Positions 39,330 to 48,011 of a stretch of DNA of 64,000 nt are shown piece by piece. The translations under genes and the position numbers were made by a program. How positions within the stretch are numbered: position 1 is the stretch's first letter; each line of letters opens with the position of its first letter. This DNA is from Mesorhizobium sp. (GTDB taxonomy: Bacteria > Pseudomonadota > Alphaproteobacteria > Rhizobiales > Rhizobiaceae): positions 1 through 64,000 of the forward strand of contig SAQR01000020.1 of the NCBI GenBank assembly GCA_004020365.1, given 5' to 3'. The notes beneath the pieces are model-generated. The model saw only the letters and a program-made list of their open reading frames with translations. It was not told where the DNA came from and made no database searches.

Positions 39330-39741
39330 ACAACAACCTCGTAAAGATTGGGCTGATGAAAAGTGAGCCCCCATCGCTGTCCGAATATGACGGCATGCTG
39401 GGTGGCGCCCGCAAGAATTTAACTGACGCACAGAAAGGTCTCGACCCCGACAGCCAATTCACTCTCTTATATGGAGCTGCGCATCGGCTTGCCCTGGCAG
39501 CCCTACGCCGCGAAGGCTATCGCTCGGACAATCGCACTTCGGTGTTTCAAGCGCTCGTTCATACCGTCGGAACCGACAAGGCTGACATTCAGATTTTTCT
39601 AAAGCGCACAACGAGCGAAACCTCTCCGAGTACGAGGGGCACACAGACATTGATGCCAAATTGCTAGCTAACCTTATTGAGTGCACCACGAGGCTAGAGG
39701 TTTCGGTTGGCAAACTAGAACCGCCAGAAGATGACGAGTGA
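39311..39741 (+). pseudogene. HEPN-domain protein with one-base frameshift
   Basis: From GTG 39311 the frame encodes a helical HEPN-like protein (FTLLYGAAHRLALAALRREG, VFQALVHTVGT). At about 39600 the family-typical C-terminus moves to the -1 frame: AHNERNLSEYEGHTDIDAKL, continuing to a TGA at 39739-39741. In the original frame the protein ends early at 39667. The R-N..Y pattern of HEPN proteins lies after the shift, so the truncated form would lack it. This is either an inactivating deletion or slippage at TTTTCTAAAG. Confidence 0.65.
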
Positions 39742-40239
39742 GCGGCAACCGAACGCGCGGGCAAAGGGTTGCGCCTTTTCGTTGTTGGTCAGCACGGTGC
39801 GCCACTACGGCTTCTCGAGAACGCTCACGATGTAAGTAGCCACCCGCTTGTCTGCATAGGGCTAATATGCACCTGGTCATGATAGATGGGCATACTGCCC
39901 CGCGGGGAGAAAGAGCGAGGGCAAACGGCGCTATGTAGACAATGAGTACAACCGCCGAACCCATGGCCGGCGCCATCATGCGCGTGAGACCCCGTTGTGG
40001 GCGAGGCTCGCGACTGGCTGCACGATCCTAGCCGGCCTGCTTGCCATTGAGTTTGGTCCCGCCGCGGTAGGCTGCGGCATCAAGGGCAACATCAGCTACA
40101 ACTTGACCTCTGCATGATGAGAGCAGCTTTTACACCAGGTGCGCAGCACATGTCTTTAACGAACGCATCGCCTTCAAGAATATAGAGAGCAATTCGGAAA
40201 ACCGAGTAGTTGGCGGCGAAGCTAAGAGAAGGTATACAC
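39742..40239. other. No gene recognised
   Basis: Only short frames without family resemblance are open between the HEPN frame and the queE fragment. Confidence 0.3.
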
Positions 40240-40420
40240 CGCCCTCTTGTTACCCCAGAGTAGAACGTGCAGCTGCGGCAAGACGCGGGCTTCGAACCAC
40301 CTGTCGCTGGTCACCTTTTCGGCCAGCTATTCCATGCGCATCATATTCCGTCGGACTCGACAGAGACGTCTTCATTGCCACGGCGGGGCGGCGTGTGATT
40401 GCCGGGTTGCAGACAAACCT
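40240..40420 (-). pseudogene. queE 3'-end fragment
   Basis: About 180 bases are nearly identical to the 3' end of the intact queE (42177 onward): shared runs include CGTGCAGCTGCGGCAA and TTCGAACCACCTGTCGCTGG, ending at GTGTGATTGCCGGGTTGCAG. It is on the same strand as the intact gene, about 1.9 kb away, so carbonic anhydrase is flanked by two copies of the queE end. Confidence 0.85.
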
Positions 40421-40631
40421 CGCCGCGACGTCTTTGGGACGAGTGGTGCCGGCACCGAATCCCTATCCTTTAGACTAGCCAGCTTGGGGAGCGCCGTCAG
40501 ACCGCCAGACCGGAAGAGGAGGCTTCGCGCCAATTTGTGCCAAGAATGTTGGACCGTGCGGAACCGCTGGGGCGGCGCTCAACTCTGGCGCAGGATGAAG
40601 CGTCGATTGGGTGAATGAAAAGGGCGCGCGT

Positions 40632-41330
40632 TCACGGGTAAAGTGAGGTAAATCGCTGGATGTCTGCCGGATCAACGTCAACCGGTTCCATCGCCACCAT
40701 CCACTCGACGTTTTCGGCGCACGGCGGCGTCGTCAGTGAGCCCTCATAAGTCCAATAGCCAAGCGACGCTGGCAGAAGCCAGTTGGGATTCACCTCGTCG
40801 ATCGTAACCTCCCCATTCGGCAGTTCGGGAAAGGCCGCAGCAAGGGCAGCAAAGCTGGCATTTGTCGCGCCGGGCGTTAAAAAGACGCCCAGCACGCCCA
40901 GAGTACCACTTTGCGTGTCCTTGTGAACGAAATGCACCTCCAGCGGGAAGCTCTTGCCCGCCACGTGATGTTCGCTTGGCGCATGGAAATGGAACTGTAC
41001 CAGTTCGTAGACACGATCGCCGCGGGTCAGCGTGCTGCCTTGTGGCATATTGATTTGAATGGTGTGGCCGTTGTTCACCATATTGCCGCCGCCCTTGTGC
41101 CAGCCGATGGCGATATGCGGGATATCCGCCTTGACCGCGCTGTTGATATCGATCGGCGATTGCTGCGTGCCGGCAGAGCATACGAAATTTTTCTTATCCA
41201 GATCAGCCCAGTGCTCCGGTCCGACCGGACCGGTGTATCCCCAATGGGCACTGGTCGCTTGGGCGGCTTGAACGCAAATCCGGCATGCGCCGAGCGCAAC
41301 CAACCCTTTGATCAGGTGACGACGATACAT
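40632..41330 (-). CDS. cah: Alpha-type carbonic anhydrase, exported
   Basis: This 232-residue enzyme interconverts CO2 and bicarbonate. The first 25 residues (basic RRH, hydrophobic LVALGACRICVQA, cleavage near AQA) are a signal peptide, so it is periplasmic. Family motifs are CSAGTQQSPIDI, the zinc histidines in FHFHAPSEHH, LEVHFVHKD and EGSLTTPPC with the conserved Thr. ATG 41330 has GAGGAG about ten bases upstream. M. loti carries an alpha-carbonic anhydrase gene on its symbiosis island; I found no sigma-54 or NifA site here. Confidence 0.93.
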   Translation of the reverse strand: MYRRHLIKGLVALGACRICVQAAQATSAHWGYTGPVGPEHWADLDKKNFVCSAGTQQSPIDINSAVKADIPHIAIGWHKGGGNMVNNGHTIQINMPQGSTLTRGDRVYELVQFHFHAPSEHHVAGKSFPLEVHFVHKDTQSGTLGVLGVFLTPGATNASFAALAAAFPELPNGEVTIDEVNPNWLLPASLGYWTYEGSLTTPPCAENVEWMVAMEPVDVDPADIQRFTSLYP

Positions 41331-42176
41331 ATTGCTTTTGCTCCTCTTGCGAACTGATGTTGGTGGCTGCCCTAATGGACCCGTGATGGCCAATCGGCGC
41401 GGCCACTATTGTCCTTTGCAACTGACGGATGCCCGCATGCCTTGGCGTGCTTTTATAAGTGCGGCTGCCGTTTCTCGGCCGGCCGGCTTCTGCAGCCCGC
41501 AACGGACGCAGTTTCAACCAGCTAGACGATAAAAATTCGAGCAGACCAGCGCTTGACCCCCGCCGCAAAGGCACAGGCGAAGGTGATCACTGCGCGGCTC
41601 GCCGTTCGCGCCTGAGGCCGCATCGCTACACTTTACACTCGCCGCCCAAGGAGACGCAGGCGACCCCAATACGTTTTCATCGCTACTCCTGACGCAGCCG
41701 ACGACGCCACGAAGACGTTGCTATATTTCACGTTGGGCCAGTGAGGAAATCGATCTTCTTTATGGAAGGCATTTACGCAATGGATGCATTCCCATGCACA
41801 TCGCCGTTCTGTTTAGCAGCTGCCGTTGACCGGCGGGCCAGCCCCGTTGGGCGTTCTGGTGTCTGACAGTCGAGCGTCAGGCCGGACAATGAGATACATC
41901 GATAAGAGCTGAACAAGGATGAGGGGATGACGTGCTTGCGACGGAGGAAACAGTCAAGCAGGTGGGGCGAGAAGGCCAGTTCTTGCGGATTTCAACTTTG
42001 CGTGACGACAGCTCATCGGAGTCAAGGTGACACACGCCGGCAGCGGGTGTCCGGGCGGTTTCCAGCCGCACAATCGCGAGACCGCTGGCGCGAACAAAGC
42101 TCGGCTGTACTCGGCACGCGAAGAGAGCCTGCCAAGCCGTCGGAGCCCGGCCTTCCGGTGCGACGCAAGCCGCAGA
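41331..42176. other. No gene recognised
   Basis: This is the leader of the carbonic anhydrase gene followed by unidentifiable sequence up to the end of queE. A search for TGT-N10-ACA and TGGCAC...TTGC gave no pair. Confidence 0.35.
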
Positions 42177-42902
42177 CTAGACCGCCCTCTTGTTACCCCA
42201 AAGCAGAACGTGCAGCTGCGGCAACACGCGGGCTTCGAACCACCTGTCGCTGGTCACCCTTTCGACAAGCCATTCCATTCGCATCATTATTCCGTCCAAG
42301 TCGACAGAGGCGTCTTCACTGCCGGGGCGCGGCGGCGTGTGATTGCCGGGTTGCAGATAGATCGGAAGGTGCGGATATCGCGCCGCGACTTCTTTGGCGT
42401 AGGCATAGTCACTCTCGTCGAAAACGACGAGCTTGAGCACGATTTGCGGCTTCTCTTGCGCCGCTTCGAGGCACGCCTCAAACGCAGCCCAACGGGTCGT
42501 CATTTCGCTGGACGGCGGCTTTGGGCTAAGGGTCAGCACGTCAAGATCCGCAAACCACTCCCTCACCACGGAACCCTGCGTTTCCAGTGCAAAACGATAG
42601 CCCTCGCGATGGCCTCGTTCTATGAGGGGACCGAACGGCTGAATGGCCGGGTTGCCGCCTGACAAGGAGACCATAACCGGCCTGCCGCCGGAAAGCGCAT
42701 GGACGGTTTGCCACACGGCATCGATCGGCATCGGTAGCCATTCATGGCGATACTGATTGTCCACCGCGTGAAGGCTGTCGCACCATGAACAGCGATAATC
42801 ACATCCGCCGGTTCTGATGAACACCGTCGGCAAGCCGATGAGCACGCCCTCGCCCTGGATCGTCGGCCCGAATATCTCGCTCACACGGATTACGGGATGC
42901 AT
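42177..42902 (-). CDS. queE: 7-carboxy-7-deazaguanine synthase
   Basis: This 241-residue radical SAM enzyme converts carboxytetrahydropterin to 7-carboxy-7-deazaguanine. It carries FGPTIQGEG, the cluster motif [13 protein letters not shown] (CX3CX2C) near residue 35, VSLSGGNPA and [11 protein letters not shown] 42902 lies five bases after the queD stop. With queD and queC it completes the route to preQ0; no queF or folE is present in the window, so the product enters queuosine or another 7-deazaguanine pathway elsewhere. Confidence 0.95.
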   Translation of the reverse strand: MHPVIRVSEIFGPTIQGEGVLIGLPTVFIRTGGCDYRCSWCDSLHAVDNQYRHEWLPMPIDAVWQTVHALSGGRPVMVSLSGGNPAIQPFGPLIERGHREGYRFALETQGSVVREWFADLDVLTLSPKPPSSEMTTRWAAFEACLEAAQEKPQIVLKLVVFDESDYAYAKEVAARYPHLPIYLQPGNHTPPRPGSEDASVDLDGIMMRMEWLVERVTSDRWFEARVLPQLHVLLWGNKRAV

Positions 42903-42907
42903 GTCGG

Positions 42908-43264
42908 TCACGGACGGTATTCCGCCCAAGTTTTCGGTGTTTCGCTAACGCGCACGGCCGCGGTCTGCGGCAGACGTGCCTTGCACCATTCATAGAAATG
43001 TCTGGCCAGGCATTCCGCCGTGACCTTCTCATGTCCCAGCACGTCGTTGAGGTGCCGATGGTCGAAGCTCTCGTCAATGTAGCGTTTGAGCGGCGCCAGA
43101 TCGTGATAGTCGCGCACGAAGCCGTGGGCGTCCAGTTCCTTGGCCGACAGCTCCACTACGACGACATAGTTATGCCCGTGCAGGCGCGCACATTGATGGT
43201 TGGGAGGCAAGGAGGTGAGCTGATGCGAGGCCGAGAAGTGGAATTCCTTGCTGATGTGGAACAT
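42908..43264 (-). CDS. queD: 6-carboxytetrahydropterin synthase
   Basis: This 118-residue member of the PTPS family has the zinc histidines in FSASHQL and RLHGHNY, the catalytic region DHRHLND and ESFDHRHL, and the C-terminal [11 protein letters not shown] substrate loop. Its start overlaps the queC stop, showing tight coupling. It is the second gene of a queC-queD-queE transcript on the minus strand. Confidence 0.95.
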   Translation of the reverse strand: MFHISKEFHFSASHQLTSLPPNHQCARLHGHNYVVVVELSAKELDAHGFVRDYHDLAPLKRYIDESFDHRHLNDVLGHEKVTAECLARHFYEWCKARLPQTAAVRVSETPKTWAEYRP

Positions 43265-43965
43265 TACGCGCGCCTCCTGCGCAGCGCCTCGAGCCAGAAA
43301 TCGGCGTCCTCGTAGTCGGTGGGATCAGCGTGCCCGGCGAGATGGAACGCTTCGCGCCGCTCGACGCAGGTCCCGCATCGTCCGCAGTGACGCACGCCGC
43401 CCTTGTAACAGGACCAGGTCTCGGCAAACGGGGTGCCGTATCTTGCGCCATCCGCAACAATGTCAGCTTTTCCGAGATTCACATACGGTGCATAGAGGCG
43501 TATCTGCGCATAGCCGTCGAGCGCGCGGTCTTGCATTGTCTGGAAAGCTTCAATGAAGGCCGGACGGCAATCGGGATAGATGAAGTGGTCCCCACCATGC
43601 ATGGCCGCCGCCACCGCTTCGGCGTTGTGGGCGGCGGCGAGACCGAAGGCGATTGCCAACATGATGGCATTGCGGTTCGGCACCACCGTAATCTTCATCG
43701 TGTCTTCGGCGTAGTGGCCGTCCGGCACGTCGACACTGTCGGTCAGCGCTGAGCCGGAAAGGCCACGGCCGATTTCGCCGATGTCGATGATCTGGTGCGG
43801 GACCTTCAGTCGCTGCGCGCAAAGAGCGGCGAAGCCCAATTCCTTCCTGTGCCGTTGGCCATAGTCGAAAGATAGAAGGCCGGTGAGTTCGTGCTCCGCT
43901 GCCACCATGTGAGCAAGGGAAACGGAGTCCAATCCGCCAGAGCAGACGGCGAGAGTCTTCATCAT
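43264..43965 (-). CDS. queC: 7-cyano-7-deazaguanine synthase
   Basis: The 233-residue PP-loop ATPase turns 7-carboxy-7-deazaguanine into preQ0. It has the PP-loop VCSGGLDSVSLAH at residues 7-19, LSFDYGQRHRKEL and the C-terminal zinc cysteines in CYKGGVRHCGRCGTC. ATG 43965 has AAGGA five bases upstream; ATG 43962 is equally possible. It is first in the queCDE operon. A decayed copy of its 5' part lies at 16665. Confidence 0.95.
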   Translation of the reverse strand: MMKTLAVCSGGLDSVSLAHMVAAEHELTGLLSFDYGQRHRKELGFAALCAQRLKVPHQIIDIGEIGRGLSGSALTDSVDVPDGHYAEDTMKITVVPNRNAIMLAIAFGLAAAHNAEAVAAAMHGGDHFIYPDCRPAFIEAFQTMQDRALDGYAQIRLYAPYVNLGKADIVADGARYGTPFAETWSCYKGGVRHCGRCGTCVERREAFHLAGHADPTDYEDADFWLEALRRRRA

Positions 43966-44042
43966 TGGTATCCTTGTTTTGACCGGGTAAGGCTGCGACC
44001 GGAGATTTCTCTGCGCCCCCACTACTCCAGCGACTCAATTTT

Positions 44043-44908
44043 GTGAACCGGGAGAATTTCCGCACAGCCCGATTGGAGCGAGCATGGGTCGCAAGGAGCG
44101 ATCTTGCCGGTGATCTCGAAAACCTGATCTCCTCCGGCACGCAGGCCAAGGACCCGATCCGCCTCTCGACCGAATCCGCCAAAGCTGACCGCGCGCATTT
44201 CCTCAACTTGTTGCGGGAAAACGAATACGCCCGCACCAATGCCGCAGCGGAACTCGACCGTGCCAAGCGACTGCTTTCGGCTTCTGCAGCGCCCGCGAAA
44301 ACTGTTGAAGAAAAGACTTTCGCCCTCCACAACATTGAGCTCCAGGGCGAGATCCTGGCCCGGCGAAAAATCGCCGAATGAAACCAGCAACTCTTCGACA
44401 TCAACCTGCGCCTCAAGGAGCTCACGGCCACTTTGCATGAGCTCGAGAACGAGCGGGATCTGACTCATATTCGAGCCCCAGTACTCTTGAGCAATTCTCA
44501 GGCCTCACTTCCGGCAGCTACGTACAGGCCGGGCAAAACGTCGGTTGGGTTTCGCCGGTACCGAACTGGTGGTGGAAATCTACGTTCCCCCCAAAGACAT
44601 CGCTTTTGTGCACCCGGGCCAGTCGGTGCATATCCAAATCGATGCCTACAAACTACAATCAATGGGGTGTCACTGACGCCAAGGTGCTCAACGTGGCGCA
44701 GGACTCCATTCTCCACGGCGGGAGCCCTTCTTCAAGGTCCCCCTTGCGCTGTCTCGCAACCAACTCGTCCTTAAGAACGGGGGCATCGCTCACCTGAAGA
44801 AAGGCATTACCGTTTGGGCACGCTTTCTCGTTGCAGGCCGCACTTTGCTGCAACTCCTCTATGATAAAGTCGACGATTAGCTCAATCCGCTCTACGCGGG
44901 CGACTAAT
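44043..44908 (+). pseudogene. HlyD-type membrane fusion protein remnant
   Basis: A coiled-coil region (RLSTESAKADRAHFLNLLRE, ELDRAKRLLSAS, LRLKELTATLHELENERDLT) is interrupted by a TGA near 44380. The C-terminal barrel follows across frameshifts (SGSYVQAGQNVGWVSP, VEIYVPPKDIAFVHPGQ, YNQWGVTDAKVLNVAQDS). It is an adaptor of the type paired with C39-peptidase ABC exporters, and a piece of such an exporter follows. Confidence 0.8.
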
Positions 44909-44939
44909 CTTCAATTTCCAGACAGTCAGCGAGCCGCCA

Positions 44940-45292
44940 TGTCAAGCAAGGTCAGCAAGTTTAAGCAGCGCGATATCACCGATTGCGGGGCGACCAGTCT
45001 TGCTTGTGTCGCTGCCTTCTATGGCCACAAGCTGCTTTTGTCGCGCATTCGCCAGCATGCCTCGACCGACCACTCTGGCACCACTGTGCTCGGTCTCTTG
45101 GAAGCTGAAGAAGGCTTGGTTTCTTAGCCAAGGGCGTGAGGGGTGGCTTCGACCGCCTCGACAAAATCCCCAAGCCCGCTATCGCGCACGTCGTCATCAA
45201 ATTTGCGTTTGGACTTGGCGTCATACAGTGCCGCTGGATAGAGCCCGCCGCCCTGATCTCCGGCGGGTCTAATCAGAGCCCCCAGCTCCGCT
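44940..45292 (+). pseudogene. C39-peptidase domain ABC exporter remnant
   Basis: The first 60 residues form a C39 protease domain with its Cys motif, KFKQRDITDCGATSLACVAA, that cleaves double-glycine leaders. The frame shifts near 45115, then continues GFLAKGVRGGFDRLDKIPKP and AIAHVVIK before ending in unrelated codons. The membrane and ATPase domains are gone. With the HlyD remnant it marks a lost peptide (bacteriocin-type) export system. Confidence 0.8.
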
Positions 45293-45455
45293 GATGAGCC
45301 AGGCGCGGGTGCCTCGGGGCTTCCTAGCCTGCACAGCCTTCATGGGACATGGTCAGGATACCTGTTAGATGAACTCCGATTAGTCTGGACATTCTGCGCG
45401 TTCGGATACGCGGCAACGTGAACTTTCCACCCTGCACGCATCCCGACTCGCCCCC

Positions 45456-46229
45456 TCAGTCACCGGTATGTTTCGTGATCCACTCGCGATAATACGACAC
45501 GCGCGTATACACACCGTATGTCCTTCCGCAACCGGCCCCACTCGAGACAATTCCAACCAAGATAGGGTTTTTGCCATGGGCTTTGGTCAGAGGACCTCCA
45601 CTGTCCCCTTGGCAAGGATCGGTCCCGCCGCTTTCGGTTCCGGCGCACATCATCCCAGGAAAGATCTCCTCCCCATATTTGCGGCTGCACGTTTTGTTGT
45701 CGACGTATGGGACCTTGCCCTCTCGGAGCTCTTCTGATTCCTCTCCACCATGTCGTGTAACTCCCTTACCCGTCACGGTAAGGAGCTCGCCATTAGGAAT
45801 GTCCATCCGGGGGGTAGCAAGGGGAATGGCCACTGCGGGTAGCGTACTGCGCACCCGCACGAGCGCCAGATCATGTTTGAATGTCTTCGCGACATATTCT
45901 TCGTGAACAATAAAGTCCGTTACATCTAACGAAACGCCATTCTTCACAAAGGCCTCGACCTTGGTTGCACCCGCTAAACAGTGTGCCGCTGTGAGGATCC
46001 ATTGGTCTCCGATCACCACTCCACCGCATAGATAAGATTTATCCTCTCTGACAATTTTATCCTCTGTGACAATATTGAGTTCGACGTACCAAGGATGCTC
46101 TTTAGACGTGGTCCGCTTGCCGCGGACGATATCGAGCCCGCCTTGTACAGAAGTTTGAGCATGGGCGTGTTTTCCACCAAAAAGGGCTGCGAGCGCGCAG
46201 AGGGCATGACGACGGGTGATGGGGGGCAT
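45456..46229 (-). CDS. Exported trypsin-like (S1) serine protease
   Basis: The 257-residue protein has a signal sequence with a twin arginine (TRRHALCALAALF) and cleavage near HAHAQ, then a chymotrypsin-fold domain. The catalytic triad is present: His in LTAAHCLAG, Asp in HDLALVRVRS and Ser in CQGDSGGPL. The disulfide cysteines of the family are also seen. A specificity-pocket Asp (GGTDPCQGDSGG) suggests trypsin-like cleavage after Lys/Arg. GAGGAAA precedes ATG 46229. Such proteases are rare in rhizobia and no partner gene is evident; it may act in the periplasm or outside the cell. Confidence 0.9.
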   Translation of the reverse strand: MPPITRRHALCALAALFGGKHAHAQTSVQGGLDIVRGKRTTSKEHPWYVELNIVTEDKIVREDKSYLCGGVVIGDQWILTAAHCLAGATKVEAFVKNGVSLDVTDFIVHEEYVAKTFKHDLALVRVRSTLPAVAIPLATPRMDIPNGELLTVTGKGVTRHGGEESEELREGKVPYVDNKTCSRKYGEEIFPGMMCAGTESGGTDPCQGDSGGPLTKAHGKNPILVGIVSSGAGCGRTYGVYTRVSYYREWITKHTGD

Positions 46230-46489
46230 CGGTTTCCTCGTACTATTTGCATTACATCGTGCGGCCGTGTGCCGTTGGCGCGCCACCCTGCCTGCCCACC
46301 CATTAGCTGGCAACCCTCGTCTCGGATGTGATTCAGAATGCCGCAGGCAAACATGCTTTGTCCTCGATAGGACGCTCTGGTTGCCGTGGGCGGACGACTT
46401 CTTCGGAAAGCGCGACGACGGCACGGGGTCCGTTATAGGCAGGCTCTCCATGCTGATGCAGCTCGAGACCCTCAGGGTTACTCGCCGCG

Positions 46490-46740
46490 CCGATGGCTCT
46501 CATGGCCAAGGCCGACGGCTCACGAAAATATGTCGGGGCCGCGGTGATCGGTCTGAACCGCGCCATGAAGGAACGGCTCTACGAGCGCGTCGCCGGATGC
46601 CCGGCCGGGCGCGCAAAGGAATTCCGATCAAGAAGCCGAACGCGCAGTGGATCAAGCCCGGCCTGGTCGGCCACATCAGCTTCCTGAAAGGCGAGGGCGG
46701 GCTGCGCCATGCCACTCTGACCGATGTTCGAGAGGACTAG
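46490..46740 (+). pseudogene. ATP-dependent DNA ligase C-terminal remnant
   Basis: SRKYVGAAVIGLNRAMKERL, then after a frameshift KKPNAQWIKPGLVGHISFLK and LRHATLTDVRED, match the end of LigD/LigC-type ATP-dependent DNA ligases. The catalytic nucleotidyltransferase domain is missing. A rho-independent terminator follows at 46773. Confidence 0.75.
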
Positions 46741-47072
46741 TCGGCCCCGCAGATCGGTTCACCGGAAGGCATCCGAGCTGGCGCTCGGCGTTTTTTTAGC
46801 GCTTTGGCTGTTCGGGGTCGTCTGAGACAAACGACCCCGATGACCACGTCCATAACAGCTTCCAAGAGCGGCTTGCTGTCTTCGTCGCGGGCTTCAACGG
46901 TAAGGCGGCGGCAAATGACGGTGGGGGTGACTTCCCGCGCATAGTCTGTCAGCGCGGCGAAAGCCTCGAGCCTGACGGAATCCATGCCGCCGGCTAACCA
47001 TGTCCCTTCAGTGTCGGAAAAGAGCCGATCATTGTTGCGTACGTCAAAATAATTAAGGGAAAGGGCGGCCAT
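46737..47072 (-). CDS. DUF6894 family protein
   Basis: This 111-residue protein begins LNYFDVRNNDRLFSDTEGTW, the pattern of small DUF6894 proteins (YFH/D-V-R... G.E), and has LEAFAALTDYAREV next. The function of the family is unknown. The C-terminal part (KALKKRRAPARMPSGE) is encoded by the terminator sequence on the other strand, so the natural end was probably nearer 46800 and has been altered. Confidence 0.65.
   Translation of the reverse strand: MAALSLNYFDVRNNDRLFSDTEGTWLAGGMDSVRLEAFAALTDYAREVTPTVICRRLTVEARDEDSKPLLEAVMDVVIGVVCLRRPRTAKALKKRRAPARMPSGEPICGAD
46773..46797 (+). terminator. Rho-independent terminator after the ligase remnant
   Basis: CCGAGC-TGGC-GCTCGG (46773-46788) followed by CG and seven T forms a strong plus-strand terminator. 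It lies inside the 3' end of the convergent DUF6894 frame. Confidence 0.8.
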
Positions 47073-47116
47073 GTGATCTCCTATGGGCTCACTGCTGTCG
47101 AGGGTCCCTACAGCCT

Positions 47117-47910
47117 TCAGCGGAGTGGACTGCTACCGATAAGCCTTTCGTACTCGGCTTCCGGTGGGCCATAGCTGCCATCGGCCAGTTTGATCAGTCC
47201 TTCCCAATCACGGATGACGATCTTGCCGCACGTGGCGCGGATCAAGCCATTGCCTTCCAGGACCTCGATGGCGACGGTTACGCCCGGCCGCCTCACGCCG
47301 AGCATGATCGACAGGAATTCGCGCGTGAGTTTCAGCTCGGGGCCAGCGCGATCCTCACACAACAGCAGCCATCGGACGAGACGGCTTTCGAGCCCCTGGC
47401 GGGCGTTCGCGTGAGAGCGGTGTAGCTGGTCTGCACCATCAGGCATTGCACGAAGCGCAGAAGAAACAGCCGCAGGGTGGGACTTTGCTCGAGTGCCTCA
47501 TGAAAGGGGGCTATCGGAATGCGCATCGCCTCTCCGGCGAGCTGGACGACGCAATCATGCGGCGCCAGATTGTCGCCGAGGACGACAACCGTTCCTGTCA
47601 TGCCTTTGTGGCCCAGAATGCCGGCTTCGGCATCCCGGCCGGGCGCCATTTTGGCGATGATAGAGCCGAAGCCCTCCTCTATGAAGTACACGAAGTTGAT
47701 CGGCCTGCCTTGCTGTTCAAGGCGATCGCTCAGTGCCAGTTCGACGTGCTCCAGATCCGGCGAGAGCAGGGACCCATCCTGCTGGTCGAGCAGGCCAAGA
47801 AGTCTGTTTCTGTATGGGGAATTTGCGGAGTGCGGCACTGCAACCGTCGCGGCAGGAATGTCATCGGGACTGAAATGGGCGAGGGCTGCAGTATCGCGGT
47901 CGGCGACCAA
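47117..47910 (-). pseudogene. Crp/Fnr-type regulator, frameshifted
   Basis: The N-terminal cyclic-nucleotide-binding-like domain is open from 47910 (NFVYFIEEGFGSIIAKMAPG, AGILGHKGMTGTVVVLGDN). Near 47420 the frame changes and the HTH domain continues as NARQGLESRLVRWLLLCEDR, LTREFLSIMLGVRRPGVTVA to a stop at 47117. One base restores a single protein of about 260 residues. The cysteines of FixK/Fnr-type oxygen sensing are not evident. The family is common near rhizobial stress genes. Confidence 0.8.
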
Positions 47911-48011
47911 GCACCGGCCTAGTGTTTACGCCTGACACAAGAGTCCGGCCCCCACAACCGTTTCGGAATGAGCAGCAGCGCTGCCGCTGCTCCTCCAATC
48001 ACACAACGGAT

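Noticed and set aside
41345-41800. A NifA/sigma-54 promoter for the alpha-carbonic anhydrase.
   Set aside because: Only partial matches were found (TGTCCTTTGCAACTGA; GG...GC with N12).
44022-44468. Minus-strand open frame of 148 codons.
   Set aside because: It is the shadow of the HlyD-type coiled coil on the plus strand.
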